Assembly: GCA_002347185.1 (NCBI GenBank)
Contig: DDXK01000072.1
Location: 1 to 18,466 of the forward strand
Source: Desulfobulbaceae bacterium UBA2262
Lineage (GTDB): Bacteria; Desulfobacterota; Desulfobulbia; Desulfobulbales; Desulfurivibrionaceae
DNA length: 18,466 nucleotides
Direction: 5' to 3'
Shown: positions 5,540 through 14,600 of the stretch, one piece after another
How positions within the stretch are numbered: the first letter of the stretch is position 1
Layout of the letters: each line of letters begins with the position of its first letter
Notes under the pieces: model-generated
Seen by the model: the letters and a program-made list of their open reading frames with translations, nothing else
The model's database searches: none
What the model was told of the DNA's origin: nothing
Made by a program: the position numbers and the translations under genes

Positions 5540-8500
5540 ATGCCCAAAAAAAAGATCCTCACCATAGCCCTGGCCCTCGTCGCCTTCTTCTTCTGCCTGT
5601 TGCTGGCCCTGCCGCAGCTCCTCAGGCTGGCGGAGGTGCGCCAGGACCTGACCCGGGCGGTCGAAGAAAGGCTGGCCGGCACGCTGCGGGTGGAGCGCCT
5701 GCAGTGGACCTGGCTGCCTTTCCCCCATCTCACCCTTGCCGAGTGCCGCTTTGACAGCGAAACGCTAACGCTGCGCCTGCCCCGCATCGAGGCCTACCCC
5801 AACTGGCTGGCCCTGTTGCGCAACGAGTTCGCCCTGGGCAGGGTGCTCCTGGAAGAGCCGGAATTCACCATCAAAAGCGTGCCGGCCGCCTCGGGCAAGA
5901 ATCTGGTCGAGCTCCTGCCCCATGGCGCGGTGGAGATCAAAAACGGCCTGCTCCTGATGGCGGCGCCCAGCCCCTGGCCCTCCCTGCGCAGCCGCGAATT
6001 TTCGCTGCGGAATGTCAACGGCCGGTTCGCGGTCGCCGCGGGCGGCCTTGATTTCTCCCTGGAGGCCGTGCCCTCCTTTGGCGAGCGCGTTCGCCTGGTC
6101 GGCGGCATCGAGCGGGGCAGCGGGCTCTGCCGTCTGGAATTCGACTGCCGCAAAATCAAACTCCATGAGGTGCTGCTTTCCCTGGCCGACCAGGAGCTGG
6201 AACCGGTGGAGTCACTCCTCAACGTCAGCGGCCGCCTCGAAGGCACGGGGCCCGACAGCTTCCAGGCGGAGCTTGCCGGCGACCTTCCCTGCCTGCTCGC
6301 CTTTCCCAGGGACAAAAAGATCCTCCTCAACTGCGGTTTTGCCGATCTGGCCATTACGAGGCAGGCTGGCGACCTGCTCTTGACGGTGAAGGAATTCGTG
6401 ATGAAGGAGCCGGGCCTGAGCCTGGCCGGAACCATCCGTCGTCAGGCCGCGGGGAGGGATGCCCCGCGCTGGGAGATCGCCCTCGACGGCACTGATCTCA
6501 ATCTCACCCAGATCCGGGATTCGGTGCTTGCCATGTGGGGCGGGCACGAAATCGCCAAAACCGTGACGGATATCGTCCTGAGCGGAAGAGCCGGCAAGGC
6601 CCGCTACGCCTTTTCCGGCCGGAGCGAGGATTTCCAGAATATCCGCAGCATGGTTATCTCGGCCGAGGATATCGACGCCGCCATCAGGCTGCCGGTGGGC
6701 GGCCTGCTCCTCGACAATACCCGGGGCAGCATGCTGATCGAGGACGGCCGTCTGCAGGTCAAGGGCGACAGCGCCAGGCTCGGCGACAGCAAGGGCAAAA
6801 ACTGCAAGCTGGAAGTCGGGCTCGCCGAGGACGACGACGCCTTTTTTCTCGACGTGGACCTCGACGCCGATCTTGCCGAGCTCCAAGGGGTACTCGGCCG
6901 CCTCATCGACGACCCGCCCTTTCTCGCCGAACTGGCCAAGTTCCGCAAGGTTTCCGGCAGTGCCAGCGGCCACCTGCGCATCGAGGACAAGCTCAACGAC
7001 ATCAGGGTCAGCGTCGAGGTCGCCGATATCCGGGGCCAGGCGGAATATCTGCCCCTCAACTGGGGATTCACCGTGGAGGGCGGTGGCATGAGCATCGCCC
7101 CCAACCAGGTGCAGTGGCGGGAGATTCAGGGACAATACGGGCCGCACCGCATCCTGCGGGCCAGCGGCTCGGTGGACTGGGAAAAGGAAACCCGGCTTGC
7201 GGTGACCAGCCTCGACGCCACCGTCTTTGCCCCGGACCTGCAGGCCGGCGCCCTTTCCTTCTGGAAAAAACTCGACACCCTCATTGCCGAACAGGTCTCG
7301 AACCTGGAAGGAAGCATAGAGCTGCGCAAAACCTCCCTGACCGGCACCCTCGACCGGCCCGAGTCCTGGCAGGGCGGGGCCAGCCTAGCCTTCGACGGCC
7401 TGCTGCTGCGCACTCCCCTGCTGCCCGGGGAGGTCCGGGTGCAGAAGGGGCGGGCCAGGCTCACGGAAAGCACGATCGAGGTGGGCGAGTGCCAGGCCAC
7501 CATTCTGGACGCCCCCTTCTCCTTTGGCGCCTCCCTGCGCCATGCGGACCTGGAAGCGCTGCGGGGCACAATCTCCCTCACCGGTCTGGTCGGAGAGGAG
7601 CTCGGCAGCTGGCTGCGGGAACGGCATTTCCCCGCGAACAAATCGCTTTTCCCCCGCCTGCCCTTCCGTCTTGCCTCCCTGAAGCTCACCCTTGCCGAGG
7701 AAAAATGGGAAAGCAGCGGCGTTCTCATCCCCGGCGACGACCAGGAGGAGACCACCCTGCCCAGGGCCGAATTCACCACGATTTCGAGCCCCGACAACCC
7801 GCTGCGGCTTTCCCTCCATGTCCTGGGCAATCAGGAGGAGGCCCGCCTCGACCTCGACGCCCTGGACAGAACGCCGGAGACCTTTCTTTTTACCTGGAAG
7901 GGCAGCCTCTCCGAACAGACCGTCGAGGCGCTGCTCGCCGAAGAAAAGCTTCTCACCGGCGCCGTTGCCGGTGATTTCCAGCTTTACCTGCCCGCCGATC
8001 CCACCAGGGTGGCTTTTGCCGGCGAGTTGCGCGCCGAGGGGCTCCGCTGGTTTTTTGACAACGGGACCGGCCGCTTTGCGGACATAACCGATATCCACCT
8101 CGAGGGGGCCGGCAACGAGCTCAAGATAAAAAACCTTTCCTGCGCCCTGAGCAGCCGGGAGCGCATTCAGGCCTCCGGCCTGCTCACCCGGGGCGAGGAC
8201 GGCCTGGTCGCGCACATGGACCTTGTCTCCCCCTCCCTGTCCAGGCAGACCCTTGTCGATTTTTCCCAGGATCTGAAGAGCGTCAGGGAGCGCTATCTTC
8301 GCACCGGAAGGGAGAGGGCGGCCGGCGACCAGGAATGGAGCCTCACCGGCACGGTCAACTTTTCCCTGGAGGAATTCATTTTTTCCCAGAGCGCCAAGCC
8401 CGGCGAGACGGGCTTGCCCACCAGCCTGGTCTGGCAGCCTCTGCGGGGCTTTGTCCGCATCCAGCCGGGTTGGCGGCTTTCCGCCACGGTCAGCTCCGGC

Positions 8501-9247
8501 CGTCTCTGCTGCCTGGATACCACCGGCCAGTGGTTTTCAAGCCCTGAACTTGGCACCAACAGCTTCCAGCTGCTCTCGGCCCGGTGCGAAATCCCGCCCC
8601 GTTTTGAACGGGTGCTGCCCTGTCTGGGATATCCGCAGGATCTGATCGAAGGCGAGTTTTCCCTGACCGCCAACATCTCCGGCAGCATGGACAAGTGGCA
8701 GGACGGATATCTCAACGTCGAGTCGCGGGCCGGTCGGATCCTGCGGATGAAGCTGCTCTCCAGGATCTTCAGCGTGGTCAACATCACCGACCTTTTCACC
8801 CCGACCCCCGAGGGCGCAAAGGTCGGATCCTCGGGGGCGGGCTTCCCCTATTCGTCCCTGCGGGTCCGAAGCCACATCAAGGACAACGAGCTGATCATCG
8901 ACGAAGCGGTGGTGCGGGGATCAGGGCTGAACCTCTTTGCCCGCGGCAAGATGAACATCGTCAGTCTGGAAATGGATTTCGTGGTTCTGATCTCTCCCTT
9001 CAAGACCCTGGACGCCATTCTCAGCAAGATCCCCCTCCTGGGCAGGGTCATCGGTGGAGAGACGGGAACCCTGGTCACCTTTCCGGTGGCGGTGCGCGGG
9101 CCGGTACGCGACCCGGAGGTGACCCTGCTGCCGCCCTCGGCCGTGGGGGAAGGCATCCTCAACATCGTCAAACGCACGCTGCTCCTTCCCTTCACGATTC
9201 TCTCTCCGGTCCTGCCCGATGCGGTTCCGGAGGAAGAAAGGAGATGA
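5540..9247 (+). CDS. AsmA/YhdP-like inner-membrane-anchored periplasmic protein
   Basis: This 1235-residue protein begins with KKK and one hydrophobic segment (about residues 6-28), a signal anchor that leaves the rest in the periplasm. The body is a long series of beta-rich repeats typical of the AsmA superfamily (AsmA, TamB, YhdP, YdbH), which form hydrophobic grooves thought to carry phospholipid between inner and outer membrane. Residues about 1037-1217 form the conserved YhdP/AsmA-like C-terminal region: a KW..G element, LLSRIFSVVNITDLF, GFPYSSL, GSGLNLFARG, IPLLGRVIGGE and GPVRDPEV followed by an amphipathic IVKRTLLLPF. The ATG at 5540 has a GGAG five bases upstream. It sits 33 bp after the transporter and 30 bp before an MscS channel. 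Family membership is clear; the lipid-transport role is inferred from E. coli relatives. Confidence 0.87.
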   Translation: MPKKKILTIALALVAFFFCLLLALPQLLRLAEVRQDLTRAVEERLAGTLRVERLQWTWLPFPHLTLAECRFDSETLTLRLPRIEAYPNWLALLRNEFALGRVLLEEPEFTIKSVPAASGKNLVELLPHGAVEIKNGLLLMAAPSPWPSLRSREFSLRNVNGRFAVAAGGLDFSLEAVPSFGERVRLVGGIERGSGLCRLEFDCRKIKLHEVLLSLADQELEPVESLLNVSGRLEGTGPDSFQAELAGDLPCLLAFPRDKKILLNCGFADLAITRQAGDLLLTVKEFVMKEPGLSLAGTIRRQAAGRDAPRWEIALDGTDLNLTQIRDSVLAMWGGHEIAKTVTDIVLSGRAGKARYAFSGRSEDFQNIRSMVISAEDIDAAIRLPVGGLLLDNTRGSMLIEDGRLQVKGDSARLGDSKGKNCKLEVGLAEDDDAFFLDVDLDADLAELQGVLGRLIDDPPFLAELAKFRKVSGSASGHLRIEDKLNDIRVSVEVADIRGQAEYLPLNWGFTVEGGGMSIAPNQVQWREIQGQYGPHRILRASGSVDWEKETRLAVTSLDATVFAPDLQAGALSFWKKLDTLIAEQVSNLEGSIELRKTSLTGTLDRPESWQGGASLAFDGLLLRTPLLPGEVRVQKGRARLTESTIEVGECQATILDAPFSFGASLRHADLEALRGTISLTGLVGEELGSWLRERHFPANKSLFPRLPFRLASLKLTLAEEKWESSGVLIPGDDQEETTLPRAEFTTISSPDNPLRLSLHVLGNQEEARLDLDALDRTPETFLFTWKGSLSEQTVEALLAEEKLLTGAVAGDFQLYLPADPTRVAFAGELRAEGLRWFFDNGTGRFADITDIHLEGAGNELKIKNLSCALSSRERIQASGLLTRGEDGLVAHMDLVSPSLSRQTLVDFSQDLKSVRERYLRTGRERAAGDQEWSLTGTVNFSLEEFIFSQSAKPGETGLPTSLVWQPLRGFVRIQPGWRLSATVSSGRLCCLDTTGQWFSSPELGTNSFQLLSARCEIPPRFERVLPCLGYPQDLIEGEFSLTANISGSMDKWQDGYLNVESRAGRILRMKLLSRIFSVVNITDLFTPTPEGAKVGSSGAGFPYSSLRVRSHIKDNELIIDEAVVRGSGLNLFARGKMNIVSLEMDFVVLISPFKTLDAILSKIPLLGRVIGGETGTLVTFPVAVRGPVRDPEVTLLPPSAVGEGILNIVKRTLLLPFTILSPVLPDAVPEEERR

Positions 9248-9277
9248 GGATGGAGCCATTCTGCAAGGAGTGAAAAA

Positions 9278-10348
9278 ATGGATTTTTCCGCGTACCTTCA
9301 AGAAGTTTCCCAGTTCCCGCTGGTACGGCGGCTGCTGGTGGTCCTGCTTTACGCCCTGCTCGCCAAGGCGGTGGATATCGTTGTCAACCGCATCCTCAAA
9401 CGCTTTGTCGCCACCCTCACCGTCAGCGAACTCGACGACCGGATCATCAACATCCTGCATGGCCCCATCGTCCTTACCGTCTTTCTGGCCGGCATCATCC
9501 ATGCCGTCACCATGCCGCCGGTCCTGACCTCGCCCTGGGACTTCTTTTTCCCGGCCGCCACCAAGAGCGTCGCCCTGGTCGCCTGGACCATCGCCGTGCT
9601 CCGCCTCTTTGTTCTCCTGGGTGAACACCATCTGCAGGGCATAGTCGAAAGGGGCAAGGTCGGGGCCGATCTTTTTCTGCTCCTGAAAAACGTGGTCAGG
9701 GTCATCATCAGCGTCTCCGCCCTGCTCTGGCTGCTCTCCATCTGGAAGGTCAATCTGGCCCCGCTCTTCGCCTCCGCCGGCATCGCCGGCATCGCCGTGG
9801 CCTTGGCCGCCAAGGACAGCCTCGCCAATTTTTTCGGCGGCATCAGCATCTTTGCCGACCGGACCTTCAAGGTGGGCGACTACATCATCATCGACGACGC
9901 CCAGCGGGGCGAGGTGGTGGAGATCGGGGTGCGTTCCACCCGCATCATGACCAGGGACGATGTCCTGATCACCATCCCCAATTCCGTGCTCGCCGCCAGC
10001 AAGATCGTCAACGAAAGCGCGCCGATCCCCAGATTCCGCATCCGGGTGCCGGTGGGGGTCGCCTATGGCAGCGATATCGAACAGGTGGAGGAGGTGCTCC
10101 TTGCCGTGGTGGCAGCCAATGACGCCGTGGTCGCCGAGCCCAGGGCCAGGGTGCGCCTGCGCGCCTTCGGCGCCTCCTCCCTCGACTTCGAGCTGCTCTG
10201 CTGGGTGGAGGAGCCGAGCCTCAAGGGTCTGGTGACCCACGACCTCCTGAAGGCGACCTACAGAGCCTTTGCCGAAAAAGCAATCAGCATCCCCTTTCCT
10301 CAGCAGGATATCTATATCAAGGAATTGCCGGCGGGAATCGAAAAATAA
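9278..10348 (+). CDS. MscS-family mechanosensitive ion channel
   Basis: This 356-residue inner-membrane protein should form a heptameric channel that opens under membrane tension and releases solutes on osmotic downshock. About four hydrophobic helices (near residues 18-36, 60-80, 95-115 and 136-157) precede the pore helix ASAGIAGIAVALAAKDSL (166-183) with its Gly/Ala packing pattern, then NFFGGISIF, the usual MscS continuation. The beta domain follows (RTFKVGDYIII, GEVVEIGVRSTRI, IPNSVLA) and then the alpha/beta cytoplasmic cage. It is longer than E. coli MscS (286 residues) because of extra N-terminal helices. AAGGAG lies 7 bases ahead of the ATG at 9278. It is the last gene of the probable NSS-AsmA-MscS operon. 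The 58 bp to the convergent PilZ gene contain no obvious intrinsic terminator. Confidence 0.95.
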   Translation: MDFSAYLQEVSQFPLVRRLLVVLLYALLAKAVDIVVNRILKRFVATLTVSELDDRIINILHGPIVLTVFLAGIIHAVTMPPVLTSPWDFFFPAATKSVALVAWTIAVLRLFVLLGEHHLQGIVERGKVGADLFLLLKNVVRVIISVSALLWLLSIWKVNLAPLFASAGIAGIAVALAAKDSLANFFGGISIFADRTFKVGDYIIIDDAQRGEVVEIGVRSTRIMTRDDVLITIPNSVLAASKIVNESAPIPRFRIRVPVGVAYGSDIEQVEEVLLAVVAANDAVVAEPRARVRLRAFGASSLDFELLCWVEEPSLKGLVTHDLLKATYRAFAEKAISIPFPQQDIYIKELPAGIEK

Positions 10349-10406
10349 GGCGGGGCGCCCGTGGCCTTGCTGGCCGTCGGACAGGAAGCGGCGGGAAACG
10401 GGAGGG

Positions 10407-10844
10407 TCAGGCGAATCTGAGCAGTCTTTTCAGCCAGCCGCCTTCTTCCTTCTGGCGGGCGAGAAGCAGGGCGTGCAGGCGGACAATGGCCGCATGCTCG
10501 GGGGGAACGAGAAACTCGCAGCCCAGTTGAAAAGGCTGGCCGGGTTCGTCCAGGAGGCGGTCGAACCAGACCGGCTGCATGGGAATGCTCAGCTTCTCCA
10601 TCTCCTCCGGGTCGATCACCTCCAGGGTGATCAGCCTGGAGGCGTCGTCGTTGAAGCCGTAGAAGAGATGGTACTGGCCGGAACGGATGCGGGGCACGGT
10701 GAGCCGCGCTCCATAGGTGGAGATATCGTTCAGCCTGCCCATGAGGGGCTCGCCGAGCACCTGGTTGGTTTCCGCCTCCCGCGGGACCACCGTCACCGAC
10801 AGTTCGGCCGCAATCCTCGGCGCTCGCCGTAATTCCTTGCCCAT
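10407..10844 (-). CDS. PilZ-domain protein (probable c-di-GMP receptor)
   Basis: This 145-residue protein is essentially a single PilZ domain. The two c-di-GMP contact motifs are present: RRAPR at residues 6-10 (RxxxR from R6 and R10) and DISTYG at 40-45 ((D/N)xSxxG). The rest reads as a beta barrel with a C-terminal helix ending in basic KRLLRFA, which could contact a partner or membrane. No signal peptide or second domain is seen, so it would be a cytoplasmic adaptor reporting c-di-GMP level to an unknown target. It has a good promoter of its own (10912-10940). The start has only a weak, distant purine run, and a three-codon ATG-CGA-TAA frame overlaps just ahead of it, so efficiency of initiation is uncertain. 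It converges with the MscS gene. Confidence 0.9.
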   Translation of the reverse strand: MGKELRRAPRIAAELSVTVVPREAETNQVLGEPLMGRLNDISTYGARLTVPRIRSGQYHLFYGFNDDASRLITLEVIDPEEMEKLSIPMQPVWFDRLLDEPGQPFQLGCEFLVPPEHAAIVRLHALLLARQKEEGGWLKRLLRFA

Positions 10845-10911
10845 CGTTATCGCATTGCCCCCCTTGGCATCCGCCTGGCGCGGCCTCTTCCGTCACCCCA
10901 CGACACAACCT

Positions 10912-10940
10912 ACCATAGACGCCCATTTTTTTGCTGTCAA
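10912..10940 (-). promoter_or_regulatory. Sigma70-like promoter for the PilZ gene
   Basis: On the minus strand, a perfect TTGACA (10940-10935) is followed after exactly 17 bases by TATGGT (10917-10912, 4 of 6). It lies just after the end of the TPR gene, so the PilZ gene should be transcribed independently of it. The -35 box abuts the U-rich end of the weak terminator at 10939-10963. Confidence 0.6.
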
Positions 10941-10963
10941 AGAAAATTGGCCGGGGGAGGCCA
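10939..10963 (-). terminator. Weak intrinsic terminator after the TPR gene
   Basis: Directly after the TAG of the TPR gene, the minus strand has TGGCC, a six-base loop TCCCCC, then GGCCA, followed by ATTTTCTTT. The stem is only 5 bp but all five inner and outer pairs match, and a U-rich run follows at once. The short stem makes it a weak terminator at best. Confidence 0.4.
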
Positions 10964-10965
10964 TT

Positions 10966-11577
10966 CTACTTTGCCAGCAGTTCGGCCAGGATTTCCTTGA
11001 CCAGCTGCCCGTTGGGGGCGGTGGCCATGGGGTTGAGGTTCACCAGCTCCTGCCAGGATTTGACCGCCCCAGCCTTGTCATTGAGATCGTAGAGCAGCAC
11101 GACCCCCTTGTTGAAGCGGGCCGTCTCGTGCCTGCTGTTGAGCTGGATCGCCTTGTCGAAGGTGGCGATGGCCTGCTGCGGATCGCCCGCCTTTCTGTAC
11201 ATGACGCCGAGATCGGTCAGGACGTCGGCGTTGTTGGGCTGCAGCTCCAGGGATTTCTTGTAGGCGCCGATGGCCTTTGCAAAGGCGTCGGAATCAAAGT
11301 AGAGGTGGCCGAGGTTGGTCCAGGCATCGACGTTGCCTGGATTTTTCTGCACCTCCAGTTCCAGGGCCAGCAGGCGCTGGCTCTGTTCGGCCGTGAGCTT
11401 GGAGGGGGCCGCCGCTTGCGGTTGCCCGGCCGGCGCCGGGCCGCCCGTGACGGAAGGCGCCTTGTAGACGCTGAAGACTATGCCGCCCAGAAAGCCGATT
11501 ACCAGGCAGCAGAGGGCAACCAGAATGACAGTCTCCTTCTTGATGGCGTTTACCGGGGCGTGCTCGGGCTGGGACAT
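10966..11577 (-). CDS. Membrane-anchored tetratricopeptide-repeat protein
   Basis: This 203-residue protein has a short polar N-terminus (1-13), one transmembrane helix at about 16-37 (TVILVALCCLVIGFLGGIVF), a Pro/Ala/Gly-rich linker to about residue 58, then about three TPR units (roughly 83-116, 117-150 and 151-184) with the expected A/G spacing (NLGHLYF, DLGVMYRKAG, NKGVVLLYDL). TPR arrays bind partner peptides, so this is probably an inner-membrane scaffold with its repeats in the periplasm; its layout recalls NrfG/CcmH-type assembly factors, but no cytochrome genes are nearby. The frame is open from an ATG at 11622, but the ATG at 11577 has AAGGAGGAG seven bases upstream and begins the normal sequence, so it was chosen. 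No specific function can be assigned. Confidence 0.88.
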   Translation of the reverse strand: MSQPEHAPVNAIKKETVILVALCCLVIGFLGGIVFSVYKAPSVTGGPAPAGQPQAAAPSKLTAEQSQRLLALELEVQKNPGNVDAWTNLGHLYFDSDAFAKAIGAYKKSLELQPNNADVLTDLGVMYRKAGDPQQAIATFDKAIQLNSRHETARFNKGVVLLYDLNDKAGAVKSWQELVNLNPMATAPNGQLVKEILAELLAK

Positions 11578-11584
11578 GGAAATT

Positions 11585-11593
11585 CTCCTCCTT
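11585..11593 (-). promoter_or_regulatory. Shine-Dalgarno that fixes the TPR gene start
   Basis: The minus strand reads AAGGAGGAG, ending seven bases before the ATG at 11577. This near-ideal site selects that start over the upstream in-frame ATG at 11622. Confidence 0.8.
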
Positions 11594-11620
11594 GGGATGA
11601 TAGGTATCGTGCGAAACCAC

Positions 11621-11648
11621 ATGGTAGCAGAAAAAACAGCGGAGTCAA
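11621..11648 (-). promoter_or_regulatory. Extended -10 promoter for the TPR gene
   Basis: On the minus strand, TTGACT (11648-11643, 5 of 6) is followed after 16 bases by TACCAT (11626-11621, 4 of 6), preceded by TGC as an extended -10. The transcript would start near 11614, with a leader of about 37 bases. It overlaps the discarded upstream ATG at 11622, further support for the start at 11577. Confidence 0.5.
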
Positions 11649-11693
11649 TGCGTACTCTCCTCCCTGAAGAGACAGTGGCAGGGGGAGAAAAGT

Positions 11694-14600
11694 TCAGGAA
11701 AATTCCTGCGCGCCGGCGTCGTTGAGCTGATGGAGACGCACCCGTTCCGGGTCGGCCAGGACCAGGGCCTCGTCGGCGATGCGCCGGTGGTGGGTGAAGA
11801 GGATGACCTGCTGCCCGGCGGCCAGCTCGGCAAGGATGGCCAGGGTTGCCCGGGAGCGGGCATCGTCGAAGTTGATCAGGATGTCGTCGACGATGAAGGG
11901 CATGGGCTCCTGGCTTTTCCGGCGCCAGACCAGGGAGGCGAGGCGCAGGGCCAGATAGAGCTGGTCGCGGGTGCCGTCGCTCATCCGGCCCACCTCGACG
12001 CGCTGGTTCTCGCCCCGCACTCCGACCAGGATCGGCTCGCCCCGCTCGTTTTCATCGGTGCGCAGGCCGCGGTAAGCGCCGAGGGTCATGGCCTGAAAAT
12101 ATCGGGAGGCAAGGCCGATGACCGGATCCTGGTTTGCCGCCCGGTAGCGTTCGATCTCGCCTTTTAAGGTATGGGCGGCCAGTTTCAGCTTCAGATAACG
12201 GTCGCAGAGGCGTTTGAGCCTGGCCTGGGCCAGGGCCGCTTCCTCGGCGGCCCTGGCGGCCCGGGCGCTGCCGTCCATCTGGTCCAGGCGGGTCTTTTTT
12301 TCTCCGATCAGCTCGGAGAGCCGCCTGCTCTCCGGGGCCAGCACCTCGTCAAGCTCCCTGGCCAGGCCCGCTATCTGCCCTGGCAGCGCGTCCGGGTCGT
12401 CGCAATGCCGCGCCTCTTCCTCCAGCCTGTCAAGATCGAGGCCGCCGGCCCCTCTGATGAGCATTGTTTCGGTTTCCTGCAACCGGGCCTGCAATTCGCG
12501 GTATTGCCGGGAAAGCTCTTCGGCCCCCTCAAGTTCGGCAGGGTGCTGGCAGCCTGCCTGCCGGCAGAGGTCCTGCAACTGCTTTTCCACACTCTCCCTC
12601 TCGCCGGCAAGCAGGAGGAGCTCCTCCTCGGTTTCGGCGATGCCCCGGCGACAATCGGCCAGAAGGGTACGGTCGTCGCGGGCCTGGTTGAGGCGGGCCT
12701 TCAGCTGGACCACGACCTGCTCGGCCGCCTGGCCGGTCAGATCCGGGGCGATCTTCTCCGCCACTTCCGCTACGGTCACTTCGTATCGCGCCATGTCCTG
12801 ATCGATGCCGGCGATGCGCTTCTGGAAATCATTGGCCTCCTTGAGCTTGCCCAGGCAGAGGCCGAGGTTTTCCAGGAGATCGAGGGCCTCGGCCGGATAG
12901 AGTTCCCGCTGGCCGGCCAAACCGGCACTGACCTGGCTCCACTGCTCCCGCCATTGATTCAGGGCCGTCTCCTGTTCCCGCAGAGTGCTTTCCAGCAGAA
13001 CCTCCTCGTTGCGCCTGGCCTCCAGCGCGTCGAGCAGCCTCTGCCGCCTGATGGCCGCCTCTCCCAGGGCGTGAAGAATTTGCTCGCCATGCAGCAGGAG
13101 CGGTTCAAGTTCGCAGGTGGCTTGGACCGGCGGTGCGTCGGGGCCGGTCAGGGCCGAGAGGAGCGCCTCCCGCAGTTGCCGTCTCTCCTCCCGCAGGGCC
13201 TGCCGTTCCGCCTCCAGGCGGGAAAGCTCCTCGGCCCGGAACCGGAGCTTTTCGACACGGCCCAGCCAGGCCAGCATTTCCTTCGGAGGAAGGGGGGCGA
13301 AACCGCAGGGGATCCAGAGTCCTTCCCACTCCGCGCGCAGGGCCGAACGCCTCTGGGCAAGTCCTGCCTCCTTCTGCTCGAAAGCAAGGAGAAGAGCGGC
13401 GAGGCGTTGCCGTTCCGCCTCCAGGGCCGTGAAGGCGTGGACCTCCCTCGCCTCGCGGCGAAGGCGATCGGCCGTCTCGTCCGCCTCGCCCATGTTTTTT
13501 TCGAAGGCATCCGCCAGGGGCAGGTTGGGGTGGTAGGCCCTGCCCTCCTCGCCCAACTCCTCTCCGGCCAGCCATTGCCGTTTGAGCAGCGACCAGCCCC
13601 GATCGCGAAGCGAACGGAGGCGAGCAAGCTCTTCCTCGCTGGGCAGCGGGCCGGAGGAACTGAATCTGGCCAGATCGGCAAGGACTGCGGCCAGCTGTTC
13701 GCTCGCCTGCTCCTGCTTGTGCAGAACCGCCTTTTCCTCTTCCTCGAGGACGGCGAAAAGATGCTCCTGCGCAAGCAGGGTTGCCTCCAGGGGCAGGGGC
13801 AGGAGCAGCAGGGCCCGGAAGCCGCCCTGCCAGAGAGGCAGCCGCGCCGCCTCCTGTTCGCATTCTTCTTCCTTTCCGGCGCAGAGCTTTTCCTTTTCGG
13901 CCAGGAGCAAATCGAGAGGCCCCCTCTTTCTGGCAAGCCGCACCGCCTTTTCCAGGGGAAGCGGGTCGCGCGCCGCCGGCAGAAGGCCCAGCTCCCCGGC
14001 AAGTCGCTTGCATTCGGCCCTTGTCCTGGCCAGGACCCTCTCGGTCTGGCCACGTCCTTGGCGGAGGCTTTCCAGGGTGGTGGCAAGCTCGGTGAGCATC
14101 CTTCTCCGCCCCAGGAAAGGCCTGAGCTCCTCCGCCCGTTCCAAGGGAAGATCGGGGCGTACCTGCCGCAAAAATTCCGCGGCCTCGCGCTTGCAGCCAA
14201 TGCGCATGCCCTCGCGTTCAGGCCGATCCGCCCGTGCCTTCTGGTAGCCGCCCAGGCGCTGGTGCAGGTCTTCGATGCGTTCCTCGAATTCGATGAGCTG
14301 GCGGGGCAGATGGATCGCGGCCAGCTTCTCCCGCAGGGCCTGCAGCTTTTTCTCGGCAACCGCCACCTTTTCACCATGGGAATGGCGTTGTTTTTCCAGC
14401 TCCTGCCGCCTTTTGCCGAAATCCTCGGGCAGGAGAAGCACCGGCCCCAGTCCGGCCAGACGGTCGAGCAGGTTGCGGCGCAGGGCCAGCTGGGGAAGGG
14501 AGTGCCTGAGTCGTTCCAGCCGGAGGCGTTCCTGCTTCTTTTGCGCCTGGAGTCCCTCGATTTCCTCCTGGCGGGCCAGCGCCTCGCGCAGGGCGGTGTG

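Noticed and set aside
3683..5728. Open minus-strand extension of the oxidoreductase gene to 1004 codons, antisense to the transporter
   Set aside because: The upstream part is rich in Gly, Glu, Asp and Gln and has no family features, while the plus strand encodes a clear LeuT-fold transporter. The Rossmann start and ribosome binding site fix the true start at 3682.
10349..10406. Bidirectional terminator between the MscS and PilZ genes
   Set aside because: Only short GC-rich self-complementary words are seen and no T or A run accompanies them.
11656..11690. Imperfect hairpin after the YhaN-type gene as its terminator
   Set aside because: A 10-bp stem with a one-base bulge and a 12-base loop can be drawn, but no U-rich run follows in the direction of transcription, so intrinsic termination is not supported.
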